Of a DNA stretch of 64,000 bases, positions 27,184 through 35,810 are shown in pieces. The notes under the pieces were generated by a model, which was given only the letters and a program-made list of their open reading frames with translations, was not told the DNA's origin and searched no databases. The stretch lies in the NCBI RefSeq assembly GCF_000019725.1, contig NC_010505.1, positions 806,001 to 870,000 on the forward strand, in the 5' to 3' direction. The stretch's first letter is position 1; each line of letters starts with the position of its first letter. The DNA is from Methylobacterium radiotolerans JCM 2831. Lineage in GTDB: Bacteria > Pseudomonadota > Alphaproteobacteria > Rhizobiales > Beijerinckiaceae. The translations under genes and the position numbers were made by a program.

Positions 27184-27611
27184 GGGTGTCTCCGATGCAT
27201 GGGCGCGCGGGAACGCGCGCGGGCGGGCCCGCGACGGGCGGAGCCTTAAGTGCGCGTTCAGGATCGGGGCGTCAACACAGAGGGGCACCGCCGCCGACAG
27301 GCCCCTGACGTGTTCTGGCGCACGTCGGCGACCGGCGCAGACTGGCTAACGGAATGGTCATCATTCAGGAGCCACAATTCTCGCAAGTCCAGGGCAGCTC
27401 AGTTGCGCTCAATACGGACATGGAACACCGAGCTGCGCCCGGACTCCTGCCTCGGCACCGGATGCTGGTTTCGAAAACCGCCCGAATTGATCGCAAAGCT
27501 GCCGCAGAGATGCTTGCATTGACGCTCAGACCATCGATCGCCGCAGCCCCTCGGCAGAGCCCGGCGGCGGCGGTCTGAACGGTCCAAAACGGTTCGGAAG
27601 GACGAGTACAG
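27184..27611. other. Divergent intergenic region with lower GC
   Basis: About 430 bp between the protease gene and a small rightward gene. The part around 27340-27540 is clearly less GC-rich than its surroundings and should contain the promoters of both genes. Short open frames here have no ribosome sites. Confidence 0.5.
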
Positions 27612-27827
27612 ATGGAAACCGAAGCTCTGGAACGGCCCGCGGATCTGACGATCTGGCGCACGGCCCCGGCGAGCGCCCCGCTCGCGCAGCCCGAGCGCTA
27701 CCAGACCCTGCGGGAGGCGATCGCCGCCGCGGCCGGCGCCCTGGCCGACCCGGCCAAGCAGCCCTGGATCATCACCGAAGAGGGCGAGATCCTCTCGCCG
27801 AACTGGATCCGCACCTACCTGAACTGA
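27612..27827 (+). CDS. 71-residue protein of unknown function
   Basis: A small soluble protein starting METEALERPADLTIWRTAPA and ending PWIITEEGEILSPNWIRTYL. The WIITEEGEIL...W pattern looks like a compact beta-hairpin plus helix seen in small Rhizobiales proteins of unknown function. ATG 27612 has a GGAAGGA sequence upstream. Convergent with the jetC-like gene, 70 bp apart. No function is proposed. Confidence 0.75.
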   Translation: METEALERPADLTIWRTAPASAPLAQPERYQTLREAIAAAAGALADPAKQPWIITEEGEILSPNWIRTYLN

Positions 27828-27852
27828 CGAGCGATCACCCGGAGAACGGGGA

Positions 27853-27887
27853 TACCGGGGACGGCGGCGCGAAGCCCCGCCCCGGTA
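27853..27887. terminator. Inverted repeat between convergent genes
   Basis: TACCGGGG and CCCCGGTA form an 8-bp stem around a 19-nt GC-rich loop. The element is centred between the convergent small gene and jetC, where a bidirectional terminator would be expected. No T-tract is seen. Confidence 0.3.
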
Positions 27888-27897
27888 CCAAGCGGGC

Positions 27898-30800
27898 TCA
27901 CTCGGCGGCGTCCGACCGGCGGAAGCCCTCGATCCCGACCTGGTCGGGGTTGATCGCGTGCAGCGCCCGCCGGGCCGCCTCGAGGGGGTGCTCGGCCTCG
28001 ATCCGCACCGAGGTGAGATCCGGGCTCTTGTAGACCGTCACGATGGTGTCCATCACCTCGGTCAGGGTCGTGCGCTTGTCCTCGGGGGCGGCGATCAGCA
28101 GCTGCAGCCCCCAGGCGCGGTAGAGATCGACCAGCGCCTGGCTGTTGCGCACGTCGAGCTTCGAGAACGCCTCGTCGAGCAGGCACAGGCCGAGCCCCGG
28201 ATTCTCGTCGCCCGGCCGGTCGCCCGGGTAGTAGGCGCTGGCGAGCGACGCGGCGATCGCCACGTAGAACGGCGCCTGCGCCTCGCCGCCGGAGCCGCGC
28301 AGCGCCCGGGCCGACATGGTGGTGCGGTTGCCCGCCCGGTCGCGCATGCCGATCTCGTAGACGAAGTAGTTGCGGTAATCGGCGAGCCGCGCCGCGTCGT
28401 CCGCGCCGGCGATCAGCGCGGTGATCTCCTCGAGCGCGGCCGCCATCGGCCCCTCCGCCTCGCCGGCGAGCAGCGCCTGCGCGGCCTCGGGCGAGCGGGC
28501 GGTCTCGGTGGCCAGCGCGTGGACGGCGGCGTAGCGGCGGTCGACCGCCGCCTCGAACGCGTAGGTCTGGCCGGTGAAGCTGCGCGCCGAGAGCCGCTCG
28601 TTCAGGGCCGCGAGGCGGGCGTGGACCCGCTCGAACCGGTCGGCGAGGCGCGTCAGCAGGTCCTCGGTCATCAGGCGGCGCATCTCGGCCTCGGCCCGCT
28701 CGGCCTGCGCCCGGTAGCGGCGCAGCTCGTGCCCCTCGACCGCCTCGTATTCCCGCCGCACCCAGGCGAAACCGTCGATCGCCGGGGCGTCCCCGGAGGC
28801 GAGCGGGTTCTCCAACCGCCAGGCGGCGCAGGCCTCCGCCAGCTCGCGCTCGGCGATCCGCCCGTGCGAGCGGGCGGCCTCGGCGGAATCGCGGGCGAGG
28901 CCGCGCTCGGCACTCACCCGGGCCCCGGCCGCCTTGGCGTCGAGTCCGGCGAGCGACCGCCGCGCCTCGGCGACCGCACCGAGGTCGAACGGCTCGGCGC
29001 GGGCGAGGCGCACCCGCGCCGCGTCGCCCCCGCTCAGCTGGCGCAGGGCCGCGCGGCGGGCCGACAGGGCGGCGCGGACGGCCTCGCGCACAGGCCCCAT
29101 CCGGGCGCGCAGGGCCGCCTCGTCGGCGAGCAGACGATCGAGCTTCGGCTCCAGCTCCTCCGACAGTTCCCGCAGGTAGCCGACCCGCTCGGTGGTCAGC
29201 GCGGCGATCTCGGCGGTGAGCCCCGCCGTGTCGCGCTTCTCGATGCCCTCCCGCTCGGTCTGGAGCGTGCGCCGCCGTCCCTCGAGCCCGTCGAGCTCGG
29301 CCCGCAAGGCCTCCACGTCGTCGAGGCCCCGGGCGACGCGGGCCCGGATCGCGGCGGCCGTCCGGGCGGCCTCGCGCAGGACCGCGGCCTCGCCGCGCAG
29401 GCGCCGCGCCTCCGCGACGGCGATCTCGTGCGCGCGGCGGCTGTCGGCGGTCGGCCCGCGATGACCGCGAGTCATCAGCAGGTCGACGTTGCGGGTCACC
29501 GTGTAGGCCATGCCGGCCGTGGTCCGACCGCTCGGCGCCACGGCGCGGGACAGGCGCGCCAGTTCGGCATCGTCCCGGGCGAGGTCGTAGCCGCCGAGCC
29601 GCACGCCGAGGAAGGCCTCCGCGTGGGGGTCGCTGGTCTCGATCACGGTGAGCGGCCCGTCGTCGTAGCGGCGGGACCGCTGCTTGGCGGTGTCGGTGGT
29701 CTTCACCAGAATGCAGCGGCTGAAGCGGTCGCGGCCCGATTGCAGCACGCCGAGCGCCTCGCTCAGCCGGTCGGGGGCGACCACCAGCGCCTCGCGGGCG
29801 CGCCCGAGCAGGCCTTCGAGGGCCGGCCCCCAGGTCGGATCGACGATCTCCGCCAGCTCGCAGATCGGCAGCGCGTCGATGCCGCGCCGCTCCAGCTCGC
29901 CGCGAAACGCCACCGTGTCGGAGGACAGGCGCGCCGCCGGGCCGCCGCCGGTGCGCGGGGCCGTGCGCTCGGCCTCGCTCTCCTGGGCCCGGGCCTTGAG
30001 CGCCGCGTCCTCGGCGGCCCGCTCCAGGGCCTCGTCGAAATCGGGCAGGCGCGCCAGTCCGTCTGCCAGCTCGGCCAGCGGGCCCTCGGGGCGCAGGATC
30101 TCCTCGGGCGAGGATTCCCGGCGCAGGCCCGCCCGGGCGCAGGCCTCGGCGAGGCGGGCCGCCTGCGGGCAGCTCTGGCGCAGGAGCGGGGCGACGGGCT
30201 GGAGCTTGGCCATCTGCCCGACGAGCCCCACGAGGTCGCCGATCCGGCCGATCAGCTCCTTCCGGTCCCGCTCCAGCATGGACAGGCCAAGCGTCGAGGC
30301 CGCGAGCCGGCCCTCGGCGGCGCTCGCGGCGGCCAGCGCCTTCTTCTCGGCGATCTCGCCGTCGATCTCGCGGACGTAGCCTCGGCTCGCGGTGACGCGT
30401 TCGCGCGCGATGCGCAGGGTGTCGGCGCCCTCGCGGAGGCGGCTCCGGACGGCGATGAGGTCGAGGCTGCGGCGGCGCAGCTCGGCGCTCGCCGCCCGCA
30501 GCTCGTGGGTCGCGGCGGCCAGGACCGCCTCGCCCCAGGCCTCGTAGCGGTCGCGCAGGCGCCGCAGGCGCCCGAGCCGGCTCTCCAGTTCGGCGATGGT
30601 CTCCAGGAGGCGCCGCCAGTTGGCGATCGAGTGGCGCACGCGCTCGACGTCGAGGGGCTCCGGGTCGAGCACGAAGGCGCGCACGAACGCGCTGGTGTCG
30701 AAGATCGGCTTGAACGCCACCGCGTTGGCGAAGCTGCGCAGGAAGTGGCGCGGCTCCGGCGCCGGCGCCCCCTCGCGCAGGGTCGCGAGCACGTCGGCCG

Positions 30801-31335
30801 TGAAGCGCTCGCCGGAGGTGCGGTACTCGGTGAAGCTCGACGCGCGGGCGCGCAGGTCGGCGGCGATCTCGCTCCAGGGCGCCGTGTAGGTGCCGCCGGG
30901 AGCGGTGCGCGCGTAGTCGGCGACCTCGAACCGGTGCCCGACCGCGATGAAGCGCGACAGCACGGTCTCCTTCGGCTCCACGGCCCGGGCCGCCAGGGCG
31001 AGGCCGACCGAGACCACGCGGCCGGAATCGGGGTTCTCGAAGACCAGGACCAGCACGGTCTCGCAGGATTCCCGCGTCGGGCGGCCGCCCTCCGCCGGGT
31101 CGCTGATCCAGCCGAGGCAGTAGTCGCGCACCGTGCGGGCGCTGCGGCCGGAGGCCGAGGCGTTGAGGGCGAGGCGGCTGGCGTTGTTGCCGGCCAGCAC
31201 GGTGCCGACCGCGTCGAAGATCGTCGACTTCCCGGCCCCGGTCGGCCCGACCAGCGCCGCGGCGCCGCGCAGGCGGATCTGCTCGCGGCGGATCAGGTAC
31301 CAGTTCGAGATGGCGATGTCGGTGAGGACGTACAC
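27898..31335 (-). CDS. jetC: JetC/MksB-like SMC ATPase
   Basis: A 1145-residue SMC-type ATPase of the MukB/MksB/JetC group. Walker A GPTGAGKST is at residues 30-38. The ABC signature GSGGEAQAPFYVAI lies near 1015, and Walker B LCLLDEAFSKLD near 1050-1061. Long coiled coils flank a central hinge-like region (about 440-620; ELAEIVDPTWGPALEGLLGR, ILVKTTDTAK, SDPHAEAFLGVRLGGYD). In this family it entraps and extrudes DNA with kleisin JetA and partner JetB. The start GTG 31335 gives VYVLTDIAISNWYLI. An ATG at 31404 is an alternative. It is separated from jetBA by an opposed chemoreceptor gene and has no jetD beside it. Confidence 0.88.
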   Translation of the reverse strand: MYVLTDIAISNWYLIRREQIRLRGAAALVGPTGAGKSTIFDAVGTVLAGNNASRLALNASASGRSARTVRDYCLGWISDPAEGGRPTRESCETVLVLVFENPDSGRVVSVGLALAARAVEPKETVLSRFIAVGHRFEVADYARTAPGGTYTAPWSEIAADLRARASSFTEYRTSGERFTADVLATLREGAPAPEPRHFLRSFANAVAFKPIFDTSAFVRAFVLDPEPLDVERVRHSIANWRRLLETIAELESRLGRLRRLRDRYEAWGEAVLAAATHELRAASAELRRRSLDLIAVRSRLREGADTLRIARERVTASRGYVREIDGEIAEKKALAAASAAEGRLAASTLGLSMLERDRKELIGRIGDLVGLVGQMAKLQPVAPLLRQSCPQAARLAEACARAGLRRESSPEEILRPEGPLAELADGLARLPDFDEALERAAEDAALKARAQESEAERTAPRTGGGPAARLSSDTVAFRGELERRGIDALPICELAEIVDPTWGPALEGLLGRAREALVVAPDRLSEALGVLQSGRDRFSRCILVKTTDTAKQRSRRYDDGPLTVIETSDPHAEAFLGVRLGGYDLARDDAELARLSRAVAPSGRTTAGMAYTVTRNVDLLMTRGHRGPTADSRRAHEIAVAEARRLRGEAAVLREAARTAAAIRARVARGLDDVEALRAELDGLEGRRRTLQTEREGIEKRDTAGLTAEIAALTTERVGYLRELSEELEPKLDRLLADEAALRARMGPVREAVRAALSARRAALRQLSGGDAARVRLARAEPFDLGAVAEARRSLAGLDAKAAGARVSAERGLARDSAEAARSHGRIAERELAEACAAWRLENPLASGDAPAIDGFAWVRREYEAVEGHELRRYRAQAERAEAEMRRLMTEDLLTRLADRFERVHARLAALNERLSARSFTGQTYAFEAAVDRRYAAVHALATETARSPEAAQALLAGEAEGPMAAALEEITALIAGADDAARLADYRNYFVYEIGMRDRAGNRTTMSARALRGSGGEAQAPFYVAIAASLASAYYPGDRPGDENPGLGLCLLDEAFSKLDVRNSQALVDLYRAWGLQLLIAAPEDKRTTLTEVMDTIVTVYKSPDLTSVRIEAEHPLEAARRALHAINPDQVGIEGFRRSDAAE

Positions 31336-31511
31336 GGTGTCGGTGGGTCGGGCCGGTGATGAAGGATGTGCGGCCCAGTTGGCCGGACTCGGCCGCGTAT
31401 GCAAGCCGACACGCGCGAACCCATGATGCCTGATCCTACCTCAGGTTATGACACTGTTAGCACAAGCCGTTCATGTCCTGCGGGTGCCGTTCGCACGACC
31501 GGAACCGACCG

Positions 31512-33188
31512 ATGCGTCTCAGTCTCAAAGCAAAACTCAGCGGCCTCTTCGCCCTCCTGCTCCTGGCGGCGATGGTTCAGGGCGGCGTGACCCTCTACAA
31601 GATGCAGGCGGTCGACCAGCGGCTCGCGGAGCTGATCGACAACGCCGTGCCGTCGATCAACGAGGCCCAGGCGGTCAACGCCCTCGTGATGCGCTCGCGA
31701 CTGTGGCAGTTCCGCTACGTGACGGCGGATACCGACGCCGAGCGCGAGACCAGCCTGAAGAACGCCGACGAGATGATACGGAATCGCCAGGCGAAGGCCG
31801 AGGCGTACCGCGGCCTGGTGGCGTCGAAGGAGGAGCAGACCATCTACGACGATCTGCTCGCCAAGCTGGCGGTGCAGCAGGCCGACTGGACCCGCCTGCG
31901 CGCCTTCCCGGCCGACCAGCACGACCAGGCGCTCGCCTATTTCCGCGGGCCGATGAACGCCAACTACCTCGCGGCCTCGACCGCGACCCGCGCCCTCGCC
32001 GACCTGAACATCCGGAACGGTGAGGCGGCCGGACGCGCGGCCCGCGACAGCCAGGCGGACGCGGTCCGGACGACCGTCGTGAGCCTGCTCGTCAGCCTCG
32101 TCATCGCGCTCGGCGCCATGCTGTACGCCTTCACGGGCGTCTCGCGGCCGCTCGCCGGGATGACGCTGTCGATGCGGCGGCTCGCCGACGGCGACACGCA
32201 GGCCGAGATCCCCTACGCCGCGCGGCGGGACGAGATCGGCGCCATGTCGGCGACCGTCGCGGTCTTCCGCGAGAACCTGCTGCACGCCCGCGCCCTAGAG
32301 GCCGAGACCGCGCAGGCCCGGGCCGGCGCCGAGGCGCAGCGCCGGCAGGCGACGCGCGAGCTCGCCGACCGGTTCGAATCCGCCATCGGCGGCATCGTCG
32401 GCTCGGTGACGTCGGCGGCGACGCAGCTCCAGTCTACCGCCCAGAGCCTCACCGCGACGGCGACGCAGACGGCCGGCCAGTCGACCAGCGCCGCGGCCGC
32501 CGCCGAGGAGGCCTCCTCCAACGTCACCACGGTCGCGGCGGCGGCCGAGGAGCTGGGCTCTTCGGTCAATGAGATCGGCCGCCAGGTCGGCTCCTCCGCG
32601 GACCTGGCGCAGGCCGCCGTCCGCGAGGCGGCCGCCACGGCCGACCTCGTCCAGGCGCTGAGCACCGGCGCGCGCCGGGTCGGCGAGGTGGTGGACCTGA
32701 TCTCGGCGATCGCCAGCCAGACCAACCTGCTGGCGCTGAACGCCACGATCGAGGCGGCCCGGGCCGGCGTCGCCGGCCGCGGCTTCGCGGTCGTCGCCAC
32801 CGAGGTGAAGGCGCTGGCCGACCAGACCGCCAAGGCCACGGCCGAGATCTCGGCCCAGATCGCCCAGATCCAGGGCTCGACCGGCCAGGCCGTCCAGGCC
32901 ATCGACGGCATCGCCGGCCGCATCCGCGAGATCAGCGGCATGGCCAACTCCATCGCGGCGGCGGTGGAGGAGCAGGGCGCGGCCACCCAGGAGATCGTCC
33001 GCAACGTCGCCGAGGCCGCGACCGGGACCGAGTCGGTGACCGCCAACGTCAGCGGCGTCGCGGGCGCCGCCGAGGAGACCGGCGCGGCCGCCGCGCAGGT
33101 TCTGGCCTCGGCGTCCGAGATGGCCCGCCAGGCGGCCCATCTCGGCAGCGAGGTCGAGCACTTCCTGGCGACGGTCCGGGCAGCCTGA
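31512..33188 (+). CDS. Methyl-accepting chemotaxis protein (between jetC and jetB)
   Basis: A 558-residue transmembrane chemoreceptor: first helix about 7-28, periplasmic four-helix-bundle type sensor domain (about 30-188), second helix ([19 protein letters not shown]), HAMP domain, then the signalling domain with the hairpin tip [18 protein letters not shown]. Alternating Glu/Gln-rich heptads provide methylation sites. No C-terminal CheR-docking pentapeptide is present. ATG 31512 begins [11 protein letters not shown]. It is oriented against the surrounding jet genes: divergent from jetC (176 bp) and convergent with jetB (60 bp). Its signalling domain is closely similar to that of the receptor gene at 35811-37907. 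Confidence 0.95.
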   Translation: MRLSLKAKLSGLFALLLLAAMVQGGVTLYKMQAVDQRLAELIDNAVPSINEAQAVNALVMRSRLWQFRYVTADTDAERETSLKNADEMIRNRQAKAEAYRGLVASKEEQTIYDDLLAKLAVQQADWTRLRAFPADQHDQALAYFRGPMNANYLAASTATRALADLNIRNGEAAGRAARDSQADAVRTTVVSLLVSLVIALGAMLYAFTGVSRPLAGMTLSMRRLADGDTQAEIPYAARRDEIGAMSATVAVFRENLLHARALEAETAQARAGAEAQRRQATRELADRFESAIGGIVGSVTSAATQLQSTAQSLTATATQTAGQSTSAAAAAEEASSNVTTVAAAAEELGSSVNEIGRQVGSSADLAQAAVREAAATADLVQALSTGARRVGEVVDLISAIASQTNLLALNATIEAARAGVAGRGFAVVATEVKALADQTAKATAEISAQIAQIQGSTGQAVQAIDGIAGRIREISGMANSIAAAVEEQGAATQEIVRNVAEAATGTESVTANVSGVAGAAEETGAAAAQVLASASEMARQAAHLGSEVEHFLATVRAA

Positions 33189-33248
33189 ACCGGGAACCGG
33201 CGGACGCGGTGGTCCGGGTCGCTCCCTCCGGAGCGATCGGCGGTGAGC

Positions 33249-33875
33249 TCAGGCCTCGCCGGCCTCTGACCACGCCCGCAGACGCTCCATCCAGGCGTCG
33301 GAGGCCAGCACCGTCACGCCCGGCAGGAGCGAGAGCGGCGTGACCCGCTCGACCCGATCGCGCTCGCCGAGGCGCAGGCCGCCGCGCTTGGCGTAGAGGC
33401 GCAGGATGTCGGCGAGCCGGCCCTCCTCGGGGGGCTCGTTGCGGGCCACGGCGCGGATCTTCTCGACGATCTCGTCGGTGGTGCAGTCGACGATCCCGTC
33501 CGTGCCGGCCCGGTGGTCGCGCAGGCCCTCCTCGTAGAGGAGCCGGAGCGCCAGCAGCACCAGGGTCTCGTCCTTGCGCAGGCGCTCCGAGACGATGTCG
33601 TGCCGCGGGGCGTCGGCGGCCGGGCTCAGCGAGACCATCTGGTCGCGGTGCGAGACGGTCAGCGCGTAGCCGAGGCAGGCGAAGTAGTCGGTGAAGAACG
33701 GAGCGTAGTGCCGGGCGAGCTCGTAGGACCGTCCGATCCCCTGCGTCTCGGCGTAGATCACCTGCCCCTTCAGCAGAACCTGGAGAGCGCGGCACAGCTC
33801 CTCGGCGTCCGGCGCCCGGGCGCCGGGGGGCGGCGGCTCGTCGCCGTCGATGATCGCGCGGAAGCCCTCAAGCAC
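33249..33875 (-). CDS. jetB: JetB/MksE-like condensin subunit
   Basis: A 208-residue protein resembling MukE/MksE/JetB, the winged-helix subunit that bridges kleisin and SMC heads. Recognisable features are ELCRALQVLLKGQVIYAETQ, HYAPFFTDYFACLGYALTVS, RLRKDETLVLLALRLLYEEG and an acidic C-terminal winged-helix region. The GTG start at 33875 overlaps the end of jetA by 8 nt, with GGAG 8 nt upstream, so it is translationally coupled to jetA. Identification rests on the family pattern plus the jetA and jetC neighbours. Confidence 0.85.
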   Translation of the reverse strand: MLEGFRAIIDGDEPPPPGARAPDAEELCRALQVLLKGQVIYAETQGIGRSYELARHYAPFFTDYFACLGYALTVSHRDQMVSLSPAADAPRHDIVSERLRKDETLVLLALRLLYEEGLRDHRAGTDGIVDCTTDEIVEKIRAVARNEPPEEGRLADILRLYAKRGGLRLGERDRVERVTPLSLLPGVTVLASDAWMERLRAWSEAGEA

Positions 33876-35238
33876 GGGGACGGCGCTCCAGCAGGAAGTC
33901 CGGGCAGTCCAGCCAGCCGTTGACAACCCGCTCGGGCAGCCGGGTCAGGGCGTAGCGCGCGCCGAGCTTGGCGTCGAACAGCACGTCGATCTCGCGCAGG
34001 CGCTGGAACACGATGAAGTCGTCGACGCCCGCGATCACGATCTGCGACCCGCGCAGGCGCACGGCCTTGCCGAGGCGGGCCTCCACGAAGGCGCTCATGC
34101 TCTCCGGGGTCACGGTGGTGCGGCGCCGGAACTCCGCCTTGGCGGCCGCGAAGGCGTCGACCACGGGGTCGTCCTCGATGTCGGGCAGGGGCTCCATGTC
34201 GATGGCCGACTTGCGGGCCCGCGGCGCCTGGAGATGCGCGTGGCCGATCGGCGGCCGCAGCAGCGAGACGTCCCCCGGCACCTCGGGGGCGATCTCGGAC
34301 CCGCCGACGGCGCGCAGCATCGCCGCCACGCGCTCGACGCCGCTCGGGTCCGGGCGGTCCATCACGTGCAGGGCGGAAGCGATCCGGCGCTCCAGCCGCG
34401 CCACCACGGCGTCGACGGCGTCGAGGTGGTTGTCGAGGCCCTCGAACACCGCGAGGATCTGGGCGAGATCCGCCCGGACGGCCTTCTGCGCCGCGTCGAG
34501 GTCGGCGCTCCGCCCCTCGCGGATCAGGCCCTCGGCCAGCGCCCGGACCGTGAGGGCGTCGCGCAGCGCCCGACCGGCCTCGCGCACCACGCTGGCGCGG
34601 AAGCGGAACGGGTTAAAGCGGGTGTGCAGCGTCCGGTAGTCGCTGATCAGGTGGCGCTCGACGAAATCCTCGAAGAACAGCCGGAAGGTCTTGGCGCGGT
34701 CGGGCTCGCGCAGGATGCGCTCCTCGACCTTGCGCATGCCGGCCGCGAGGCCGCGCACGTGCGACAGGAAGGCGGCAGCGGCCCGGGCGGCGTTGGACAG
34801 CGCCTCGGAGCGGTTCGCCGGGTCCGACAGGGCGCTCTCGAGCCCGCCCAGCACCTCCAGCACGGCGCCGCCGTAGGAGCGCGTCTCGCCCCTTTCGAGC
34901 CGGGACAGCTCCTCCAGCAGGAGGCGGGCCTCGGGGTCGAACTCCGCGACCGGGACGTAGCGCTCGCGGCGCTCGATCAGCCAGCCGGTGTCGAGGAGGC
35001 GCCGGTAGAGCGCCGTGCGGCGCTCGGCCGGGTCGGCCGAGATCGGCTCGTCGCCGCTGACCTCGGGGTCGCTCCAGCCGGCGGCGAAGTCGCCGATCTC
35101 CGCCAGGAGCTCGGCCTTGCGCACCGGCTCGGCCCCGAGGACGCGCCGGTGCAGGTGCAGGAGCAGGGCGGCGTTGAAGCCGCGGCTCGGCGAGGCCAGC
35201 GGCTTGAACAGCTCGTCGGACAGCTGCGCGAACAGCAT
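33868..35238 (-). CDS. jetA: JetA/MksF-like kleisin subunit
   Basis: A 456-residue protein of the JetA family. The N-terminus MLFAQLSDELFKPLASPSRG matches the JetA start pattern (LF...FxPLxSPNR). A helical middle follows (RKVEERILREPDRAKTFRLF, FFEDFVERHLISDYRTLHTR) and a C-terminal winged-helix-like end. In Wadjet and Mks complexes this kleisin closes the ring between the two SMC heads. It is followed by jetB with an 8-nt overlap and preceded by an FKBP gene 48 bp upstream on the same strand. Confidence 0.85.
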   Translation of the reverse strand: MLFAQLSDELFKPLASPSRGFNAALLLHLHRRVLGAEPVRKAELLAEIGDFAAGWSDPEVSGDEPISADPAERRTALYRRLLDTGWLIERRERYVPVAEFDPEARLLLEELSRLERGETRSYGGAVLEVLGGLESALSDPANRSEALSNAARAAAAFLSHVRGLAAGMRKVEERILREPDRAKTFRLFFEDFVERHLISDYRTLHTRFNPFRFRASVVREAGRALRDALTVRALAEGLIREGRSADLDAAQKAVRADLAQILAVFEGLDNHLDAVDAVVARLERRIASALHVMDRPDPSGVERVAAMLRAVGGSEIAPEVPGDVSLLRPPIGHAHLQAPRARKSAIDMEPLPDIEDDPVVDAFAAAKAEFRRRTTVTPESMSAFVEARLGKAVRLRGSQIVIAGVDDFIVFQRLREIDVLFDAKLGARYALTRLPERVVNGWLDCPDFLLERRPRA

Positions 35239-35286
35239 GGTACTGTGAACTCTCGCCGTCGCGCAGCCCGAGCCCCGATCGTTGCC

Positions 35287-35703
35287 TTACTTCGCGCCGA
35301 GGAGCTCGACGTCGAAGATCAGCGTGGCGTTCGGCGGGATCACGCCGCCGGCGCCCCGGGCGCCGTAGCCGAGCTGCGGCGGGATGATCAGGGTGCGCTT
35401 GCCGCCGGCCTTCATGGTGGCGACGCCCTCGTCCCAGCCCTTGATCACCTGGCCGGCGCCCAGGGGGAAGCTGAAGGGCTGGTTGCGGTCGCGGGACGAG
35501 TCGAACTTCTTGCCCTTCTTGCCGCCCTCGTCGAGCCAGCCGGTGTACTGGACGGTGACCGTCTGGCCGGCCTTCGGCTCAGGCCCGGTGCCGACGACCT
35601 CGTCCTGATACTTGAGGCCCGACGGGGTGGTCACGGTCTCGGCATTGGCGGCAGTGGTCATGGCGATCAACGCGGCTCCGAAGAGGGGGGACAGGCGAGG
35701 CAT
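35287..35703 (-). CDS. Secreted FKBP-type peptidyl-prolyl isomerase
   Basis: A 138-residue protein with a signal peptide ([16 protein letters not shown]) and one FKBP domain. Active-site residues are visible in [40 protein letters not shown] and IIPPQLGYG, with the closing [11 protein letters not shown]. It catalyses cis-trans isomerisation of Xaa-Pro bonds, probably in the periplasm. The start is ATG 35703. It is on the same strand as jetA, 48 bp upstream of it, which could mean read-through, but the export signal argues against a role in the condensin. Confidence 0.94.
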   Translation of the reverse strand: MPRLSPLFGAALIAMTTAANAETVTTPSGLKYQDEVVGTGPEPKAGQTVTVQYTGWLDEGGKKGKKFDSSRDRNQPFSFPLGAGQVIKGWDEGVATMKAGGKRTLIIPPQLGYGARGAGGVIPPNATLIFDVELLGAK

Positions 35704-35810
35704 GGTTTCTCCCTGGAGCCGGCGCCGTGCGCGCCGGCCGTCGGGAGGCCTTCTATCGCCTCGGACCCGTCCAGGCCAGGGAGAGACGGTTGGTGCCCCC
35801 CGGGGCGCTC

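Noticed and set aside
27250..27578. Small rightward open frames between the protease and the 71-codon gene
   Set aside because: No ribosome sites, and the frames overlap the likely promoter region.
27958..31359. A rightward open frame of about 1130 codons opposite jetC
   Set aside because: Mirror frame of the JetC coding sequence. The leftward product has complete ATPase motifs, the rightward one has none.
31336..33248. Transposon insertion as the source of the chemoreceptor gene between jetB and jetC
   Set aside because: No transposase, terminal inverted repeats or target-site duplication were seen at the edges.
27828..35710. A jetD/mksG nuclease gene near the jet locus
   Set aside because: Both strands around jetC, jetB and jetA were read. 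The only other genes are a 71-codon unknown, two chemoreceptors and an FKBP. No TOPRIM-type protein was found.
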